Positions 16,639 to 26,003 of a stretch of 64,000 nt of DNA are shown piece by piece. Origin of the DNA: Embleya scabrispora (lineage in GTDB: Bacteria > Actinomycetota > Actinomycetes > Streptomycetales > Streptomycetaceae); assembly GCF_002024165.1 (NCBI RefSeq), contig NZ_MWQN01000003.1, forward strand, positions 310,001-374,000. The letters run 5' to 3'. How positions within the stretch are numbered: the first letter of the stretch is position 1; every line of letters starts with the position of its first letter. The notes under the pieces were generated by a model, which did not search any database, was not told the origin of the DNA, and was given only the letters and a program-made list of their open reading frames with translations. Both the position numbers and the translations under genes were made by a program.

Positions 16639-16657
16639 TCACCCCACATGTGGTGAA
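16638..16657. promoter_or_regulatory. Second inverted repeat in the phosphoketolase promoter
   Basis: TTCACC (16638-16643) and GGTGAA (16652-16657) are separated by 8 bases, and the inner CCACATGTGG (16644-16653) is a perfect palindrome. It directly abuts the AGGGCC box and is 51 bases before the start codon. A second regulator probably acts here. Confidence 0.45.
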
Positions 16658-16708
16658 GCGCGAGCGTGGGCATGAGCGGAACCACGGCGACGGACGAGAG
16701 GACGAGCG

Positions 16709-19078
16709 ATGACGATGGCCACGACTCCCGCGGCACCGGATCTGGCGATGGTCGATGCCTGGTGGCGGGCGGCGAACTATCTCGCGGTGGGGCAGATCTA
16801 CCTCCGGGAGAATCCGCTGCTCGCCGAGCCGTTGCGGCCCGGGCACATCAAGCCGCGACTGCTCGGGCACTGGGGTACCTCCCCCGGCCTGAACCTGATC
16901 TACGCCCACCTGAACCGGGTGATCCGCGAACGCGGCACCCACGCCCTGCACGTGACCGGTCCCGGACACGGCGGCCCCTCCGCGCTCGCCGCGTCGTGGC
17001 TGGACGGCACCTACAGCGAGCGCCACCCGAACGTCCCCCGGGACGCGGCCGGCATGGCCACCCTGTTCCGGCAGTTCTCCCAGCCCGGCGGCGTACCCAG
17101 CCACATCGCCCCGGGCGTGCCCGGCTCGATCCACGAGGGCGGCGAACTCGGCTACAGCCTCTCGCACGCCTTCGGCGCCGCCTTCGACAACCCGAACCTG
17201 GTCGTCGCGTGCGTGATCGGCGACGGAGAGGCCGAGACCGGGCCACTGGCCGCGTCGTGGCACGGGAACAAGTTCCTCAGCCCCCGCACCGACGGCGCCG
17301 TCCTGCCGATCCTGCACCTCAACGGCTGGAAGATCGCCAACCCCACCCTGCTCGCCCGCATGCCGCGCGAGGAGCTGGACGCGCTGCTGACCGGGTACGG
17401 CTGGCGCCCCATCCACATCGAGGGCGACGAACCCGCCCGCGTACACGCCGACTTCGCCGCCGCGCTGGACGAGGCGCTGGACGAGATCGCCGCGTACAAG
17501 GCCACCGCCCAGCGCCGCCCCCGGTGGCCGATGCTCGTGCTGCGCGCCCCCAAGGGCTGGACCGGCCCGCGCACCGTCGACGGCACCCCCGTCGAGGGCA
17601 CCTGGCGCTCCCACCAGGTCCCCCTCGCCGGCGTGCGCGAAAACCCGGAGCACCTGGCCCTGCTCGACGCGTGGATGCGCTCCTACCGCCCCGACGAACT
17701 CTTCGACGCCGACGGGCACCCCACCCCGATCGTGCTCGCCAACGTCCCCGCCGGCGACACCCGACTCGGCGCGGTCCCCGAGGCCAACGGCGGCGCCCTG
17801 GTGCGGGAGTTGCCGCTGCCGGACCTGCACGACTTCGCGGTCGAGGTCACCGAACCCGGCGCGTCCTCCTCCGAACCCACCCGCGCGCTCGGCGAATACC
17901 TGCGCGAGGTCTTCGCCCGCACCGCGAACCGCCGCGACTTCCGCCTGTTCGGCCCGGACGAGACCGAGTCCAACCGCCTCGGCGCCGTCTACCGCGCCAC
18001 CGCCAAGGCCTGGCAGGAACCCGTCACCGACCTCGACGCCCACCTGGCCCCCGACGGTCGCGTGGTGGAGATCCTGTCCGAACACACCTGCCAGGGCATG
18101 CTGGAGGGCTACCTCCTCACCGGCCGACACGGCGTGTTCTCCTGCTACGAGGCGTTCACCCACATCGTGTCCTCGATGTTCAACCAGCACGCCAAGTGGC
18201 TGCACGCCTGCCGCGAGATCGACTGGCGCCCACCGATCGCCTCGCTCAACTACCTGCTCACCTCCCACGTCTGGCGCCAGGACCAGAACGGCTTCTCCCA
18301 CCAGGACCCCGGCTTCGTCGACAACGTCATCAACAAGCGCCCCGAAGTCGTCCGCGTCTACCTCCCCCCGGACACCAACACCCTCCTGTCGGTGGGCGAC
18401 CACACCCTGCGCAGCCGCGGCCTGGTCAACGTCATCGTCGCCGGCAAGACCCCCACTCCCGACTGGCTCACCATGGACGAGGCGGTCCTGCACTGCACCC
18501 GCGGCGCCGGCATCTGGGAGTGGGCCTCCAACGACGACGGCGACCCGCAGGTCGTCCTGGCCTGCGCCGGCGACGTACCCACCCTGGAGACCCTCGCCGC
18601 CGCCGACCTGATCCGCTGCCGGCTCCCCGAACTGCGCGTACGCGTGGTCAACGTCGTCGACCTGATGCGACTGGTTCCCGAGACCGAACACCCGCACGGC
18701 ATGCCCGATCGGGAATACGACGCCCTCTTCGGCACCGACGTCCCGGTGATCTTCGCCTACCACGGCTACCCGTGGCTGATCCACCGCCTCGCCTACCGCC
18801 GCCACAATCACGCCCACCTGCACGTACGCGGCTACAAGGAGTACGGCACCACGACGACCCCGTTCGACATGGTCGTCCTCAACGACATGGACCGCTACCA
18901 ACGCGTCATCGACGTCATCGACCGCGTCCCCGGCCTGGCCACCCACGCCGCGACGGTACGCCAAACCATGGTCGACGCCCGCACCCGACACCGCGCCTGG
19001 ATCCTCGAACACGGCGAGGACATGCCGGAAGTACGCGACTGGACCTGGTCGACGGACATCCGCGAGCCGCAACCCTGA
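16709..19078 (+). CDS. xfp: Xylulose-5-phosphate/fructose-6-phosphate phosphoketolase
   Basis: 789 residues, the normal family length. TPP- and substrate-site motifs include [80 protein letters not shown] and, in the second half, [20 protein letters not shown]. It cleaves xylulose 5-P or fructose 6-P with phosphate to acetyl-phosphate plus an aldose phosphate in the cytosol. The acetate kinase gene is convergent and ends 71 bases away, so the pair would turn sugar phosphates into acetate and ATP. The upstream palindromes and neighbouring DevS-like kinase suggest induction in hypoxia or dormancy. GAGAGGAC precedes the ATG. Confidence 0.97.
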   Translation: MTMATTPAAPDLAMVDAWWRAANYLAVGQIYLRENPLLAEPLRPGHIKPRLLGHWGTSPGLNLIYAHLNRVIRERGTHALHVTGPGHGGPSALAASWLDGTYSERHPNVPRDAAGMATLFRQFSQPGGVPSHIAPGVPGSIHEGGELGYSLSHAFGAAFDNPNLVVACVIGDGEAETGPLAASWHGNKFLSPRTDGAVLPILHLNGWKIANPTLLARMPREELDALLTGYGWRPIHIEGDEPARVHADFAAALDEALDEIAAYKATAQRRPRWPMLVLRAPKGWTGPRTVDGTPVEGTWRSHQVPLAGVRENPEHLALLDAWMRSYRPDELFDADGHPTPIVLANVPAGDTRLGAVPEANGGALVRELPLPDLHDFAVEVTEPGASSSEPTRALGEYLREVFARTANRRDFRLFGPDETESNRLGAVYRATAKAWQEPVTDLDAHLAPDGRVVEILSEHTCQGMLEGYLLTGRHGVFSCYEAFTHIVSSMFNQHAKWLHACREIDWRPPIASLNYLLTSHVWRQDQNGFSHQDPGFVDNVINKRPEVVRVYLPPDTNTLLSVGDHTLRSRGLVNVIVAGKTPTPDWLTMDEAVLHCTRGAGIWEWASNDDGDPQVVLACAGDVPTLETLAAADLIRCRLPELRVRVVNVVDLMRLVPETEHPHGMPDREYDALFGTDVPVIFAYHGYPWLIHRLAYRRHNHAHLHVRGYKEYGTTTTPFDMVVLNDMDRYQRVIDVIDRVPGLATHAATVRQTMVDARTRHRAWILEHGEDMPEVRDWTWSTDIREPQP

Positions 19079-19149
19079 GCCGAACCGGGACCTCCGGCCG
19101 GGCCGGGCGGGCGATCACCCTCGGCGAGGCCGACGGCCGAGGGGCGGGG

Positions 19150-20259
19150 TCACATGCGGCCGGAGGTGACGAGTGAACGCGTCTCGTGGGCGATCTCGAT
19201 GTCCTCGCGGGCGGTGACGACGACCGTGCGGACCGGGTCGTCGCCGGCGCTCACGTCGGCGTCGCCGCACGCCTCGGCGTTGGCGCGCGGGTCCAGGCGC
19301 ACGCCCAGGAAGGCGAGTTCGCGCACGGCGTCGGCCCGGACGGCGTCGTCGTGTTCGCCGACTCCGCCGGTGAAGGCGAGTACGTCCAGGCCGCCCATCG
19401 CGGCGGCCATGGCGGCGATCCTCGTCCGGAGTCGGTAGGCGTAGATCCGGCGGGCGATCGCGGCGCGCCGATCGCCCGCCTCGGCCGCGGCGCGGATGGC
19501 CCGCATGTCCCCGCCGTGGCCGGCCAGCGCCGCCATGCCTGCGCCGTGCTCCAGCGCCTGTTCGAGGTCGTCGACGGTGACGCCGCGGCGCTGGAGCCAC
19601 AGGATCAGACCCGGATCGACATCGCCCGCCCGGGTCGCCATGACCAGGCCCTCGGCCGGGGTGAACCCCATGGTCGTGTCGACCGATTCGCCTGCGCGTA
19701 CGGCCGCCAGGGAGGCTCCCGCGCCCAGGTGGCAGCTCACCACCCGCGCCGACGCCGCCTCCACGCCCGCCAGTTCGCAGGCCCGCCGGGCGGCGTACGC
19801 GTGGGACAGGCCGTGGAAGCCGTACCGGCGCAGTCCCCACTTCGTGCGCCAGCCCTCCGGCAGGGCGTACGTGCTCGCCTCCGCCGGCAGCGTGCGGTGG
19901 AACGCGGTGTCGAAGCAGGCAACCGCCGGCACGCCCGGCAGCGCCCGGCGAACTGCGTCGATCCCCGCGAGCGCCCGCCCCTGGTGCAGCGGCGCCAACG
20001 GCGCGAGGCCGGCGATCCGCGCGATCACCGACGGGTCGAGCCGCGTCGCACCGGTGAACTCCGCCGCCCCGTGCACCACCCGATGCCCCACGGCGTCGAC
20101 GGGCCCGGCATCGCGCAGGAACCCGGAAACCGCCCCGTCCGGAATCTCGTCGGGGCACTCGAGGGTCGACGCGCACACGATGGCGTCGTGCGAATCGAGA
20201 ACCGACAGCTTCACCGTCGACGACCCGGCGTTGACGACAAGGACTCGTTCCGTGCTCAT
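19150..20259 (-). CDS. ackA: Acetate kinase
   Basis: 369 residues from the ATG at 20259 (GAGGGAG upstream); the longer frame to 20790 is noncoding in character. Family motifs in order: VNAGSSTVKLSV, VGHRVVHGA, VACFDTAFH, LRRYGFHGLSHAYAA, VVSCHLGAGASLAAVRAGES followed by VDTTMGFTP, and FTGGVGEHDD. It transfers phosphate between acetyl-phosphate and ADP in the cytosol. No phosphotransacetylase gene is present here; the source of acetyl-phosphate is probably the convergent phosphoketolase. A variant AGGGCC box lies 125 bases upstream of its start. Confidence 0.96.
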   Translation of the reverse strand: MSTERVLVVNAGSSTVKLSVLDSHDAIVCASTLECPDEIPDGAVSGFLRDAGPVDAVGHRVVHGAAEFTGATRLDPSVIARIAGLAPLAPLHQGRALAGIDAVRRALPGVPAVACFDTAFHRTLPAEASTYALPEGWRTKWGLRRYGFHGLSHAYAARRACELAGVEAASARVVSCHLGAGASLAAVRAGESVDTTMGFTPAEGLVMATRAGDVDPGLILWLQRRGVTVDDLEQALEHGAGMAALAGHGGDMRAIRAAAEAGDRRAAIARRIYAYRLRTRIAAMAAAMGGLDVLAFTGGVGEHDDAVRADAVRELAFLGVRLDPRANAEACGDADVSAGDDPVRTVVVTAREDIEIAHETRSLVTSGRM

Positions 20260-20765
20260 GATGTCGGTACTCCCTCGTGATCGATCCGGATTCGATACGC
20301 GGACATGGGGCGGTGTGTGCCCGCCGTTTCGTCGCCCATGTATGCCGCTACACCGACGGTTCCGCCTCCGGAGGAAGACCGGCAGGGCCATTGGACCCAC
20401 CCACACGGAAAATCGCCGGGCCCGGATGGGCCGCCACCACGTCGAGCGCCTACCAGTGGTGGAGCGGTCCGGGCGGCCGGTGGGTATCGTCGGCCGCTGC
20501 GACCTGCAGGGTGCCCTCGTGCGGTCGGACGAGAAGGGCGACGTCGGGGCGCGACGCCGGGATGCGCCGGGCCGCTTCGACGGCGTCGGACGTCGTGAAC
20601 GCCCGTGCCTGTCACACCGCCACCGTATCGGGCGGTACGGCGTCGGTCGTCGACCGAAGTCACGGATCCTCTGCTCCGTTCGACGAAGAGGAGACGCGTG
20701 CGGCGTGGTTTGACACGATGGACGCGAGAGCCGTGTCGACGGTCTTCGATTCCTGTGGAGGGGAT
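20260..20765. other. 506-bp divergent promoter region, no gene
   Basis: It lies between ackA (minus) and the sensor kinase (plus). It holds the AGGGCC-ATTG-GACCCA variant box at 20384-20399. A short minus-strand stretch at about 20460-20610 reads like protein (SDAVEAARRIPASRPDVALL) but has no start and soon stops, so it may be a remnant. Bases 20277-20302 resemble the start region of the serine hydrolase gene at 14629. Confidence 0.4.
20384..20399. promoter_or_regulatory. Variant of the AGGGCC palindrome, upstream of ackA
   Basis: AGGGCC-ATTG-GACCCA matches the AGGGCC-GTTC-GGCCCT box at 12 of 16 positions and keeps the GGGnC...GnCCC symmetry. It is 125 bases from the ackA start and 366 from the kinase start, so ackA is the more likely target. 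Confidence 0.45.
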
Positions 20766-22469
20766 GTGGCGTCGGACCAGCGACCGGCACTGCCGCGGAT
20801 GCGTCTGGACGAGTTGTTGGACGAGCTCCAGGCGCACGTGGAGGTGGTGCGTTCGACCCGGGACCGGGTCAACGGACTGCTGGAGGCCGTGCTGTCGGTG
20901 GGCAGCGATCTCGACCTGGAGACCGTGCTCCGCCGCATCGTGGAGTCGGCGGTGTCCCTGGTCGACGCCGAATACGGCGCGCTCGGGGTGATCGGCGACG
21001 AGGAACGACTGGCCCGGTTCCTGCCCGTGGGCATGGACCCCGAGACGATCCTGCGCATCGGCCCCTTCCCCACCGGACGCGGCATCCTCGGGCTGATCAT
21101 CCGCGACCCGCACCCGCTGCGCCTGCACGACCTCACCGAACACCCGGACTCGTTCGGCTTCCCCGCCGGCCACCCGCCCATGAACACCTTCGCGGGAGTG
21201 CCGATCCGCATCCGCGACACCGTCTTCGGAAACCTGTACCTCACCGAGAAACGCGGCGGCGCCGACTTCGACGAGGACGACGAGGCCGTCCTGCGCACCC
21301 TCGCCGCCGCCGCGGGCGTCGCCATCGACAACGCACGCCTGTACGACGACGTCCGCCGCCGCGAACGATGGCTCACGGCCAGTTCCGATCTCACCCGCAG
21401 CCTGCTCTCCGGCCAACCTCCCGCCGACGTGCTCCGCTCGTTCACCGCCACCATCCGGGAGATGGCCGACGCCGACCTGGTGACGCTCGCGGTGCCGGTG
21501 GCGGGCACCGACGACCTGGTGGTGGAGGCCGCGTCGGGACCACTCGCGGACGGCGTCCACGGGCTGGTCCTGTCGGGGGAAAGCACCCTGATGGGCAAGG
21601 TGTTCGGCTCCGGCGAGACGATCGTCACCGGTGATCTCAGTCACGACCCGGGCGCGGTGGTGGCCAAGGCCGTCGGGCTCGATCTGGGCTCGGCGTTCCT
21701 GCTGCCGCTCGGCACCCGCGAGAGCATTCGCGGTGTGCTCCAGGTCGCCAACCGGGCGGAACGGCCCCAGCTCTCGGACGCGGTGGTACGCATGGTCACC
21801 GGCTTCGCCGACCACGCCGCACTGGCCCTGGAGATCGCCGAACGGCGCCGCGACGCCGAACTGCTCACCGTGCTCCAGGACCGCGACCGTATCGCCCGCG
21901 ACCTGCACGACCTCGCCATCCAGCGACTGTTCGCCACCGGCATGACCCTGCAAAGCGCGACCCGCTTCATCGACCACCCCGAAGCCCTGGAGCGCGTCGA
22001 ATCCGCCGTGGACGCCCTCGATGACACCATCAAGGTCATCCGATCCACGATCTTCTCCCTCAAGGCCCGCGACCGGAACACCGGCACCGGACTGCGCTCA
22101 CGCTGCCTGCGCGAAGTCGACGCCTCCACCGAAGCCCTCGGCTACGCCCCCACCCTGCGCGTCGACGGCCTCCTCGACACCTCCGTCCCCGAGACCATCG
22201 CCGTCCACCTGATCGCCGTCCTGCGCGAGGCTCTGGCCAACGCCGCGCGCCATGCGCACGCGCGCCGGGTGGAGGTCCACGTGGAGACCGACGACAAGCA
22301 TGTGCGACTTCGGGTGCGCGACGACGGGGTCGGTCCGCCCGCGGCACCCACCCGCGACAGCGGGTTGGGGAACATGCGGGAACGCGCCGAATCCCTGGGT
22401 GGTACCTGCGCGTTCGGCCCGGCGCCCGACGGCGGCGCGCTGGTGGAGTGGCGCGTCCCGCTGAGGTGA
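20766..22469 (+). CDS. DevS/OsdK-like two-GAF haem sensor histidine kinase
   Basis: 567 residues from GTG 20766 (GTGGAGGGG upstream), the usual length for DevS/DosT homologues; longer frames upstream look noncoding. Order: short N-terminal helix, GAF1 (~45-190), GAF2 (~205-365), HisKA_3 dimerisation helix (RDRIARDLHDLAIQRLF, phosphoacceptor His in DLHD) and HATPase (ALANAARHAHARRVEV, RDDGVGPP, GLGNMRERAESLGG). In GAF1, HPPMNTFAGVPIRIRDTVFG gives His136, and Tyr158 follows 22 residues later in NLYLTEK. This is the same spacing as the haem ligand His149 and distal Tyr171 of mycobacterial DevS. It probably senses O2, NO, CO or redox state. No response regulator gene is adjacent. Confidence 0.9.
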   Translation: MASDQRPALPRMRLDELLDELQAHVEVVRSTRDRVNGLLEAVLSVGSDLDLETVLRRIVESAVSLVDAEYGALGVIGDEERLARFLPVGMDPETILRIGPFPTGRGILGLIIRDPHPLRLHDLTEHPDSFGFPAGHPPMNTFAGVPIRIRDTVFGNLYLTEKRGGADFDEDDEAVLRTLAAAAGVAIDNARLYDDVRRRERWLTASSDLTRSLLSGQPPADVLRSFTATIREMADADLVTLAVPVAGTDDLVVEAASGPLADGVHGLVLSGESTLMGKVFGSGETIVTGDLSHDPGAVVAKAVGLDLGSAFLLPLGTRESIRGVLQVANRAERPQLSDAVVRMVTGFADHAALALEIAERRRDAELLTVLQDRDRIARDLHDLAIQRLFATGMTLQSATRFIDHPEALERVESAVDALDDTIKVIRSTIFSLKARDRNTGTGLRSRCLREVDASTEALGYAPTLRVDGLLDTSVPETIAVHLIAVLREALANAARHAHARRVEVHVETDDKHVRLRVRDDGVGPPAAPTRDSGLGNMRERAESLGGTCAFGPAPDGGALVEWRVPLR

Positions 22470-22558
22470 CCGTGTTCGCGACGCCGTTCGGCCGGACACC
22501 GTCCGCGGAACGGGCCAGCCGAGCCACGTGGGCGCCCCGGTCCCCTCGGCGCGGGCAC

Positions 22559-22574
22559 AGGGCCGTTCGGCCCT
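22559..22574. promoter_or_regulatory. AGGGCC palindrome upstream of the FMN split-barrel gene
   Basis: The 16-mer is identical to the one at 16623-16638. It sits 16 bases before the GTG at 22591 and 34 before the ATG at 22609. A degenerate second copy with the core GCCGTTCGGCC lies at about 22481-22496, and paired sites are usual for DevR-type regulators. The closeness to the start codon implies a short leader, or a start downstream of 22591. Confidence 0.55.
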
Positions 22575-22590
22575 GGTGGAGGGCCCGATC

Positions 22591-23079
22591 GTGGTCGAGA
22601 GTGGTGGGATGAGCGAAGACCTCGTGACGACTCGTCCCCTCGCGCGCCGGGAGACGCTGGAGTTGATGGCCGGCGCCCGGGTCGGACGTGTCGTCGTCAG
22701 CGAGGGCGCTCTTCCGGCCGTGCACTTGGTGACGTTCGCCTTCGACGGGGAGTCGGTGGTCTTCCGCGCGCCCGCCGACTCCACGCTCGCGAAGGCCGCG
22801 GGGGACGCGGTGGTCGCGTTCCAGGCCGATCACATCGACCCGACGACGCTCACCGGCTGGACGGGCACCATCACCGGCCACGCCTCCCGCGTCCGGGCCC
22901 CCGCGGCCGTCGTACGTCCGGAACACCCGCTGTCCGAAGCCGGACACGGGCAGAACCAGGCGTGGTTCTCGATCACGTCCGAGCTCGTCACCGGCCTGCT
23001 GGTGCGGCACACCACGGGCTCCGGTGCGCCGTCGGGACAGGCGACGGGGGCCGGCTCGGCGCCCTCTTCGGGCGCGTGA
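22591..23079 (+). CDS. Pyridoxamine 5'-phosphate oxidase-like FMN split-barrel protein
   Basis: 162 residues if GTG 22591 is used (GGTGGAGGG 7 bases upstream) or 156 from the ATG at 22609; the promoter box favours the second, the ribosome site the first. The sequence LARRETLELMAGARVGRVVV, PAVHLVTFAFDGESVVFRAP and GWTGTITGHASRVRAPA is the split-barrel flavin-binding fold found beside dormancy genes in mycobacteria and streptomycetes. It is probably an FMN- or F420-dependent oxidoreductase or flavin store. The C-terminal 20 residues are Gly/Ser/Ala-rich and disordered. It follows the DevS-like kinase by 121 bases on the same strand. Confidence 0.8.
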   Translation: MVESGGMSEDLVTTRPLARRETLELMAGARVGRVVVSEGALPAVHLVTFAFDGESVVFRAPADSTLAKAAGDAVVAFQADHIDPTTLTGWTGTITGHASRVRAPAAVVRPEHPLSEAGHGQNQAWFSITSELVTGLLVRHTTGSGAPSGQATGAGSAPSSGA

Positions 23080-23110
23080 GGTCGCACCGTCCGCCCGACG
23101 CCGCGATCCG

Positions 23111-24378
23111 TCAGGTGTCGCGGCCGATCGTTCTGCGGACGCCGTAGGCCGCGGCGCCGGCCGCGATCACGGCGGCTCCGGCGAGTACCGAGGCGAGCGG
23201 CAGGGCGAAGGCCAGGACCAGACAGCCCGACGTGCCGACGACGGGTACGATCCGGGCCGGGCGGCCCTCCTCGGGGCGAGGGTCCAGGCCGCGGCGTTGG
23301 CGATCGCGTAGTAGGCCAACACGCCGAAGGACGAGAAGCCGATGGCGCCGCGCACGTCCGTCGTGGCGGCCAGGACCGCGACCACGCAGCCGACGGCGAG
23401 CTCCGCCCGGTGCGGAACGTGGAAGCGCGGATGGACGGCGGCCAGGGCATGCGGCAGATGCCGGTCGCGGGCCATCGCCAGGGTGGTGCGCGAGACGCCC
23501 AGGATCAGCGCGAGCAGCGAGCCGAGGGCGGCGACGGCGGCGGCGACCCGAACCACGGGGGCCAGGCCCGGAACACCCGCCGCGCGGACCGCGTCGACCA
23601 GCGGCGCGGCGGCGTCGGAGAGCCGATCCGGGCCCAGCACGAGAAGAACGGCGACGGCGACCGCGGCGTACACCACGAGGGTGATGCCGAGGGCGAGCGG
23701 GATGGCGCGGGGGATGGTCCGCTTCGGATCCCGGACCTCCTCGCCCAGCGTGGCGATGCGCGCGTATCCGGCGAACGCGAAGAACAACAGCCCGGCGGCC
23801 CGCAACACCCCGCCGGCAGAGGCGTCCGCGCCGACGTCCAGCCGCGCCGCGACCACGGATCCCGACGTCAGGCACACCACGACCACCGTGGCGAGCACCG
23901 TCAGGACGACCACGACCACCGCCCGGGTCAGCAGCGCGGACTTGTGTACGCCCGCGTAGTTCACCGCCGTCAGCACCACCACCGCGGCGACGGCGACCGC
24001 GTGCGCCCGTGCGGGCCACACGTACGAGCCGACCGTCAGGGCCATCGCCGCGCACGAGGCGGTCTTGCCGACCACGAAACCCCACCCGGCCAGGTATCCC
24101 CAGAAGTCGCCGAGCCGCTCGCGCCCGTACACGTACGTGCCACCCGACCGCGGGTAGCGGGCCGCCAACCGCGCCGAGGACGTCGCATTGCAATACGCCA
24201 CCACCGCCGCCACGGCCAGCCCGAGCAACAGCCCGGAGCCGGCCGCCGACGCGGCCGGGGCCAGGGACGCGAAGATCCCGGCCCCGATCATCGAGCCCAA
24301 TCCGATCACCACGGCGTCGGACACGCCCAGATGCCGCTTCAGCTCACCCCCGCCGGCGGGCACCACGGGCGTACTCAT
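23111..24378 (-). pseudogene. APC-superfamily amino-acid permease with a C-terminal frameshift
   Basis: From the ATG at 24378 the frame gives ~370 residues of a typical permease: VIGLGSMIGAGIFASLAPAA (the TM1 signature), about ten hydrophobic helices, EEVRDPKRTIPRAIPLALGI, and LAYYAIANAAAWTLAP. It then becomes Arg/Ser-rich. The missing last helices (EEGRPARIVPVVGTSGCLVL, LPLASVLAGAAVIAAGAAAY, RRTIGRDT) are in the next frame and stop at 23111. One extra C in the minus strand at the CCCC run (plus 23273-23276) would restore one frame of ~422 residues. This is either a real mutation or an assembly error. The substrate would be an amino acid or amine. Confidence 0.8.
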
Positions 24379-24871
24379 CGCGCACTCCTCGACGACGACG
24401 GCCGCAGGGAGCCGATGGGGCGGGCACTTCGACAGCGCTGCACGATATCGGAAGGGGATGTCGTACGGATGACGACGAGGGGAACCTCGGGAGCCGGGCG
24501 CGCGGGGGCTCGCGGTACCGCCACTGCGGCCGTCGTCCGCGAGCCGGGACAGGCAATGGCGGAGCGCCCCGCGTCCACGGTGAACACCGGCCGCGTGCGG
24601 TACACCGACCCGTGCCCGGTCCGGTTGTCTTCGGGCCGGGCGCGCTTCGCGCCGCTCGCCGCCGACCGCGCGCCGATCCCACGTGCGAGGCAGGGCCGTC
24701 CGGTCCGGGGACTCGGGTCCGATGGCCCTGCTCGGATCCGGGCGGGACGGGCAATGTTCGAAGCACCCGCCGGCCACGACTGAGCCCGCACCGAACGGGC
24801 ATCTGCGCACGGTCGGCCCCGACGTCCCGCCCCCTGCCTACCGCATCCCACCTCCGCGAAGGAATCCCACC
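24379..24871. other. 493-bp divergent promoter region, no gene
   Basis: It lies between the permease (minus) and the UspA gene (plus). It contains the two tandem GGnC...GnCC boxes at 24692-24720, listed separately. Frames through the region are Arg/Pro-rich and have no ribosome sites, so no gene is called. Confidence 0.45.
24692..24720. promoter_or_regulatory. Tandem DevR/OsdR-like boxes upstream of the UspA gene
   Basis: AGGGCC-GTCC-GGTCC at 24692-24706 is a variant of the AGGGCC box. It is followed at once by GGAC-TCGG-GTCC (24709-24720), a perfect 4+4 inverted repeat. The pair lies about 152 bases before the UspA start. Adjacent paired sites are typical of NarL-type dormancy regulators. 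Confidence 0.45.
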
Positions 24872-25816
24872 GTGACCCAGGCATCGACCCCCCGTCCGGC
24901 TCCGCTCCGCGGACACGTCGTCGTCGGCTTCGACGGCTCCCCCGGCGCCGAACGAGCCGTGGACCTGGCCGCCGACGAGGCCGCCCGCAGACACACCACC
25001 CTCGAGGTGCTGCATGCCCTGGAATGGGTCGAAGTCGCCGGCGGCGACGACCGCTTCGGACAACAACTGCGCGAGAACGCCCGCGCCATCGTCGACCGAG
25101 GCGCCGACCGCGCACATGCCCGACACCACGACCTGCCGGTGCTCGCCACGGTCGAACTCGCCAACGCCATCGACACGTTGGAGGCCGCGAGCGACCGCGC
25201 CGCCCTGCTCGTCGTCGGCAGCCGAGGGATGGGCGGCTTCGCCGGCCTGTTGATGGGGTCGGTCAGCCTCCCCGTCTCGGCGGCGGCCCGCTGTCCGATC
25301 CTGGTCGTCCACCCCGACCACGACACCGCCGCCGACCGTCCCGCGAAGCCGATCGTGGTCGGCGTCTCCGCCGACGACTGCGGCCCCGCCCTCGAAGCCG
25401 CCTTCGCCCAGGCGGCGGCCCGGAACCTGCCCGTACACGCCGTCCACGCGTGGCGCTACCCCGCGTCGCTCGCCGGCGGCCTGGCGTACGCCCCGGCCGT
25501 GTCGATCATCGACGACTGGCGCACGATGGCGGAGACCACCCTGGCCACCGCCGTCAAGCCCTTCCGCGAGAAGCACCCGGACGTCCCCGTCACCGAGGAC
25601 GCCGTCCTCGACACCACCGCCCACGCACTGGTCACCGCAAGCGCCGACGCCGACCTCCTGGTCCTCGCCGCCCACCGCGACACCGGCCGCTTCGGCCCCA
25701 ACCTGGGCCGGGCCATCCACACGGCCCTACACCACGCCCACTCCCCCATCCTCCTCATCCCCACCCGAAACCACCCCGAGCCCGACAGGACTCCACACCC
25801 CGGAGACCGTCACTGA
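24872..25816 (+). CDS. Universal stress protein with two UspA domains
   Basis: 314 residues from GTG 24872 (GAAGGAATC upstream). Domain 1 (~10-145) starts GHVVVGFDGSPGAERAVDLA and ends with the ATP-binding loop VVGSRGMGGFAGLLMGSVSL. Domain 2 (~155-305) starts KPIVVGVSADDCGPALEAAF and ends AHRDTGRFGPNLGRAIHTAL, where the loop is degenerate. Tandem Usp proteins of this type are strongly induced in hypoxic or dormant actinobacteria. The adjacent palindromes and DevS-like kinase support that role here. Cytosolic; probably an ATP-binding metabolic switch or chaperone-like factor. Confidence 0.92.
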   Translation: MTQASTPRPAPLRGHVVVGFDGSPGAERAVDLAADEAARRHTTLEVLHALEWVEVAGGDDRFGQQLRENARAIVDRGADRAHARHHDLPVLATVELANAIDTLEAASDRAALLVVGSRGMGGFAGLLMGSVSLPVSAAARCPILVVHPDHDTAADRPAKPIVVGVSADDCGPALEAAFAQAAARNLPVHAVHAWRYPASLAGGLAYAPAVSIIDDWRTMAETTLATAVKPFREKHPDVPVTEDAVLDTTAHALVTASADADLLVLAAHRDTGRFGPNLGRAIHTALHHAHSPILLIPTRNHPEPDRTPHPGDRH

Positions 25817-26003
25817 AACCACACCGCACCCCGAACCCGACGCACACCCATCGACTCGACGCATCGCCCCCGCACGCGTGGACCCGTCGTTTCCGGGTAG
25901 GTAGCGCTCGCTATCGGAAGCGGAGACCGGCGTTCACGGCGACTGATGCCGTGACACCGGCCGATCCGGTAACGAAACAACGGCTCAACGTCAGGAACGT
26001 CTC

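Noticed and set aside
16292-19072. 926-codon minus-strand frame opposite phosphoketolase
   Set aside because: It is the antisense shadow of an unambiguous enzyme gene, with repetitive Gly/Val/Asp composition.
20460-20610. Small minus-strand gene in the ackA/kinase promoter region
   Set aside because: About 40 codons look protein-like, but there is no start codon or ribosome site and the frame stops quickly. It is treated as noncoding or a remnant.
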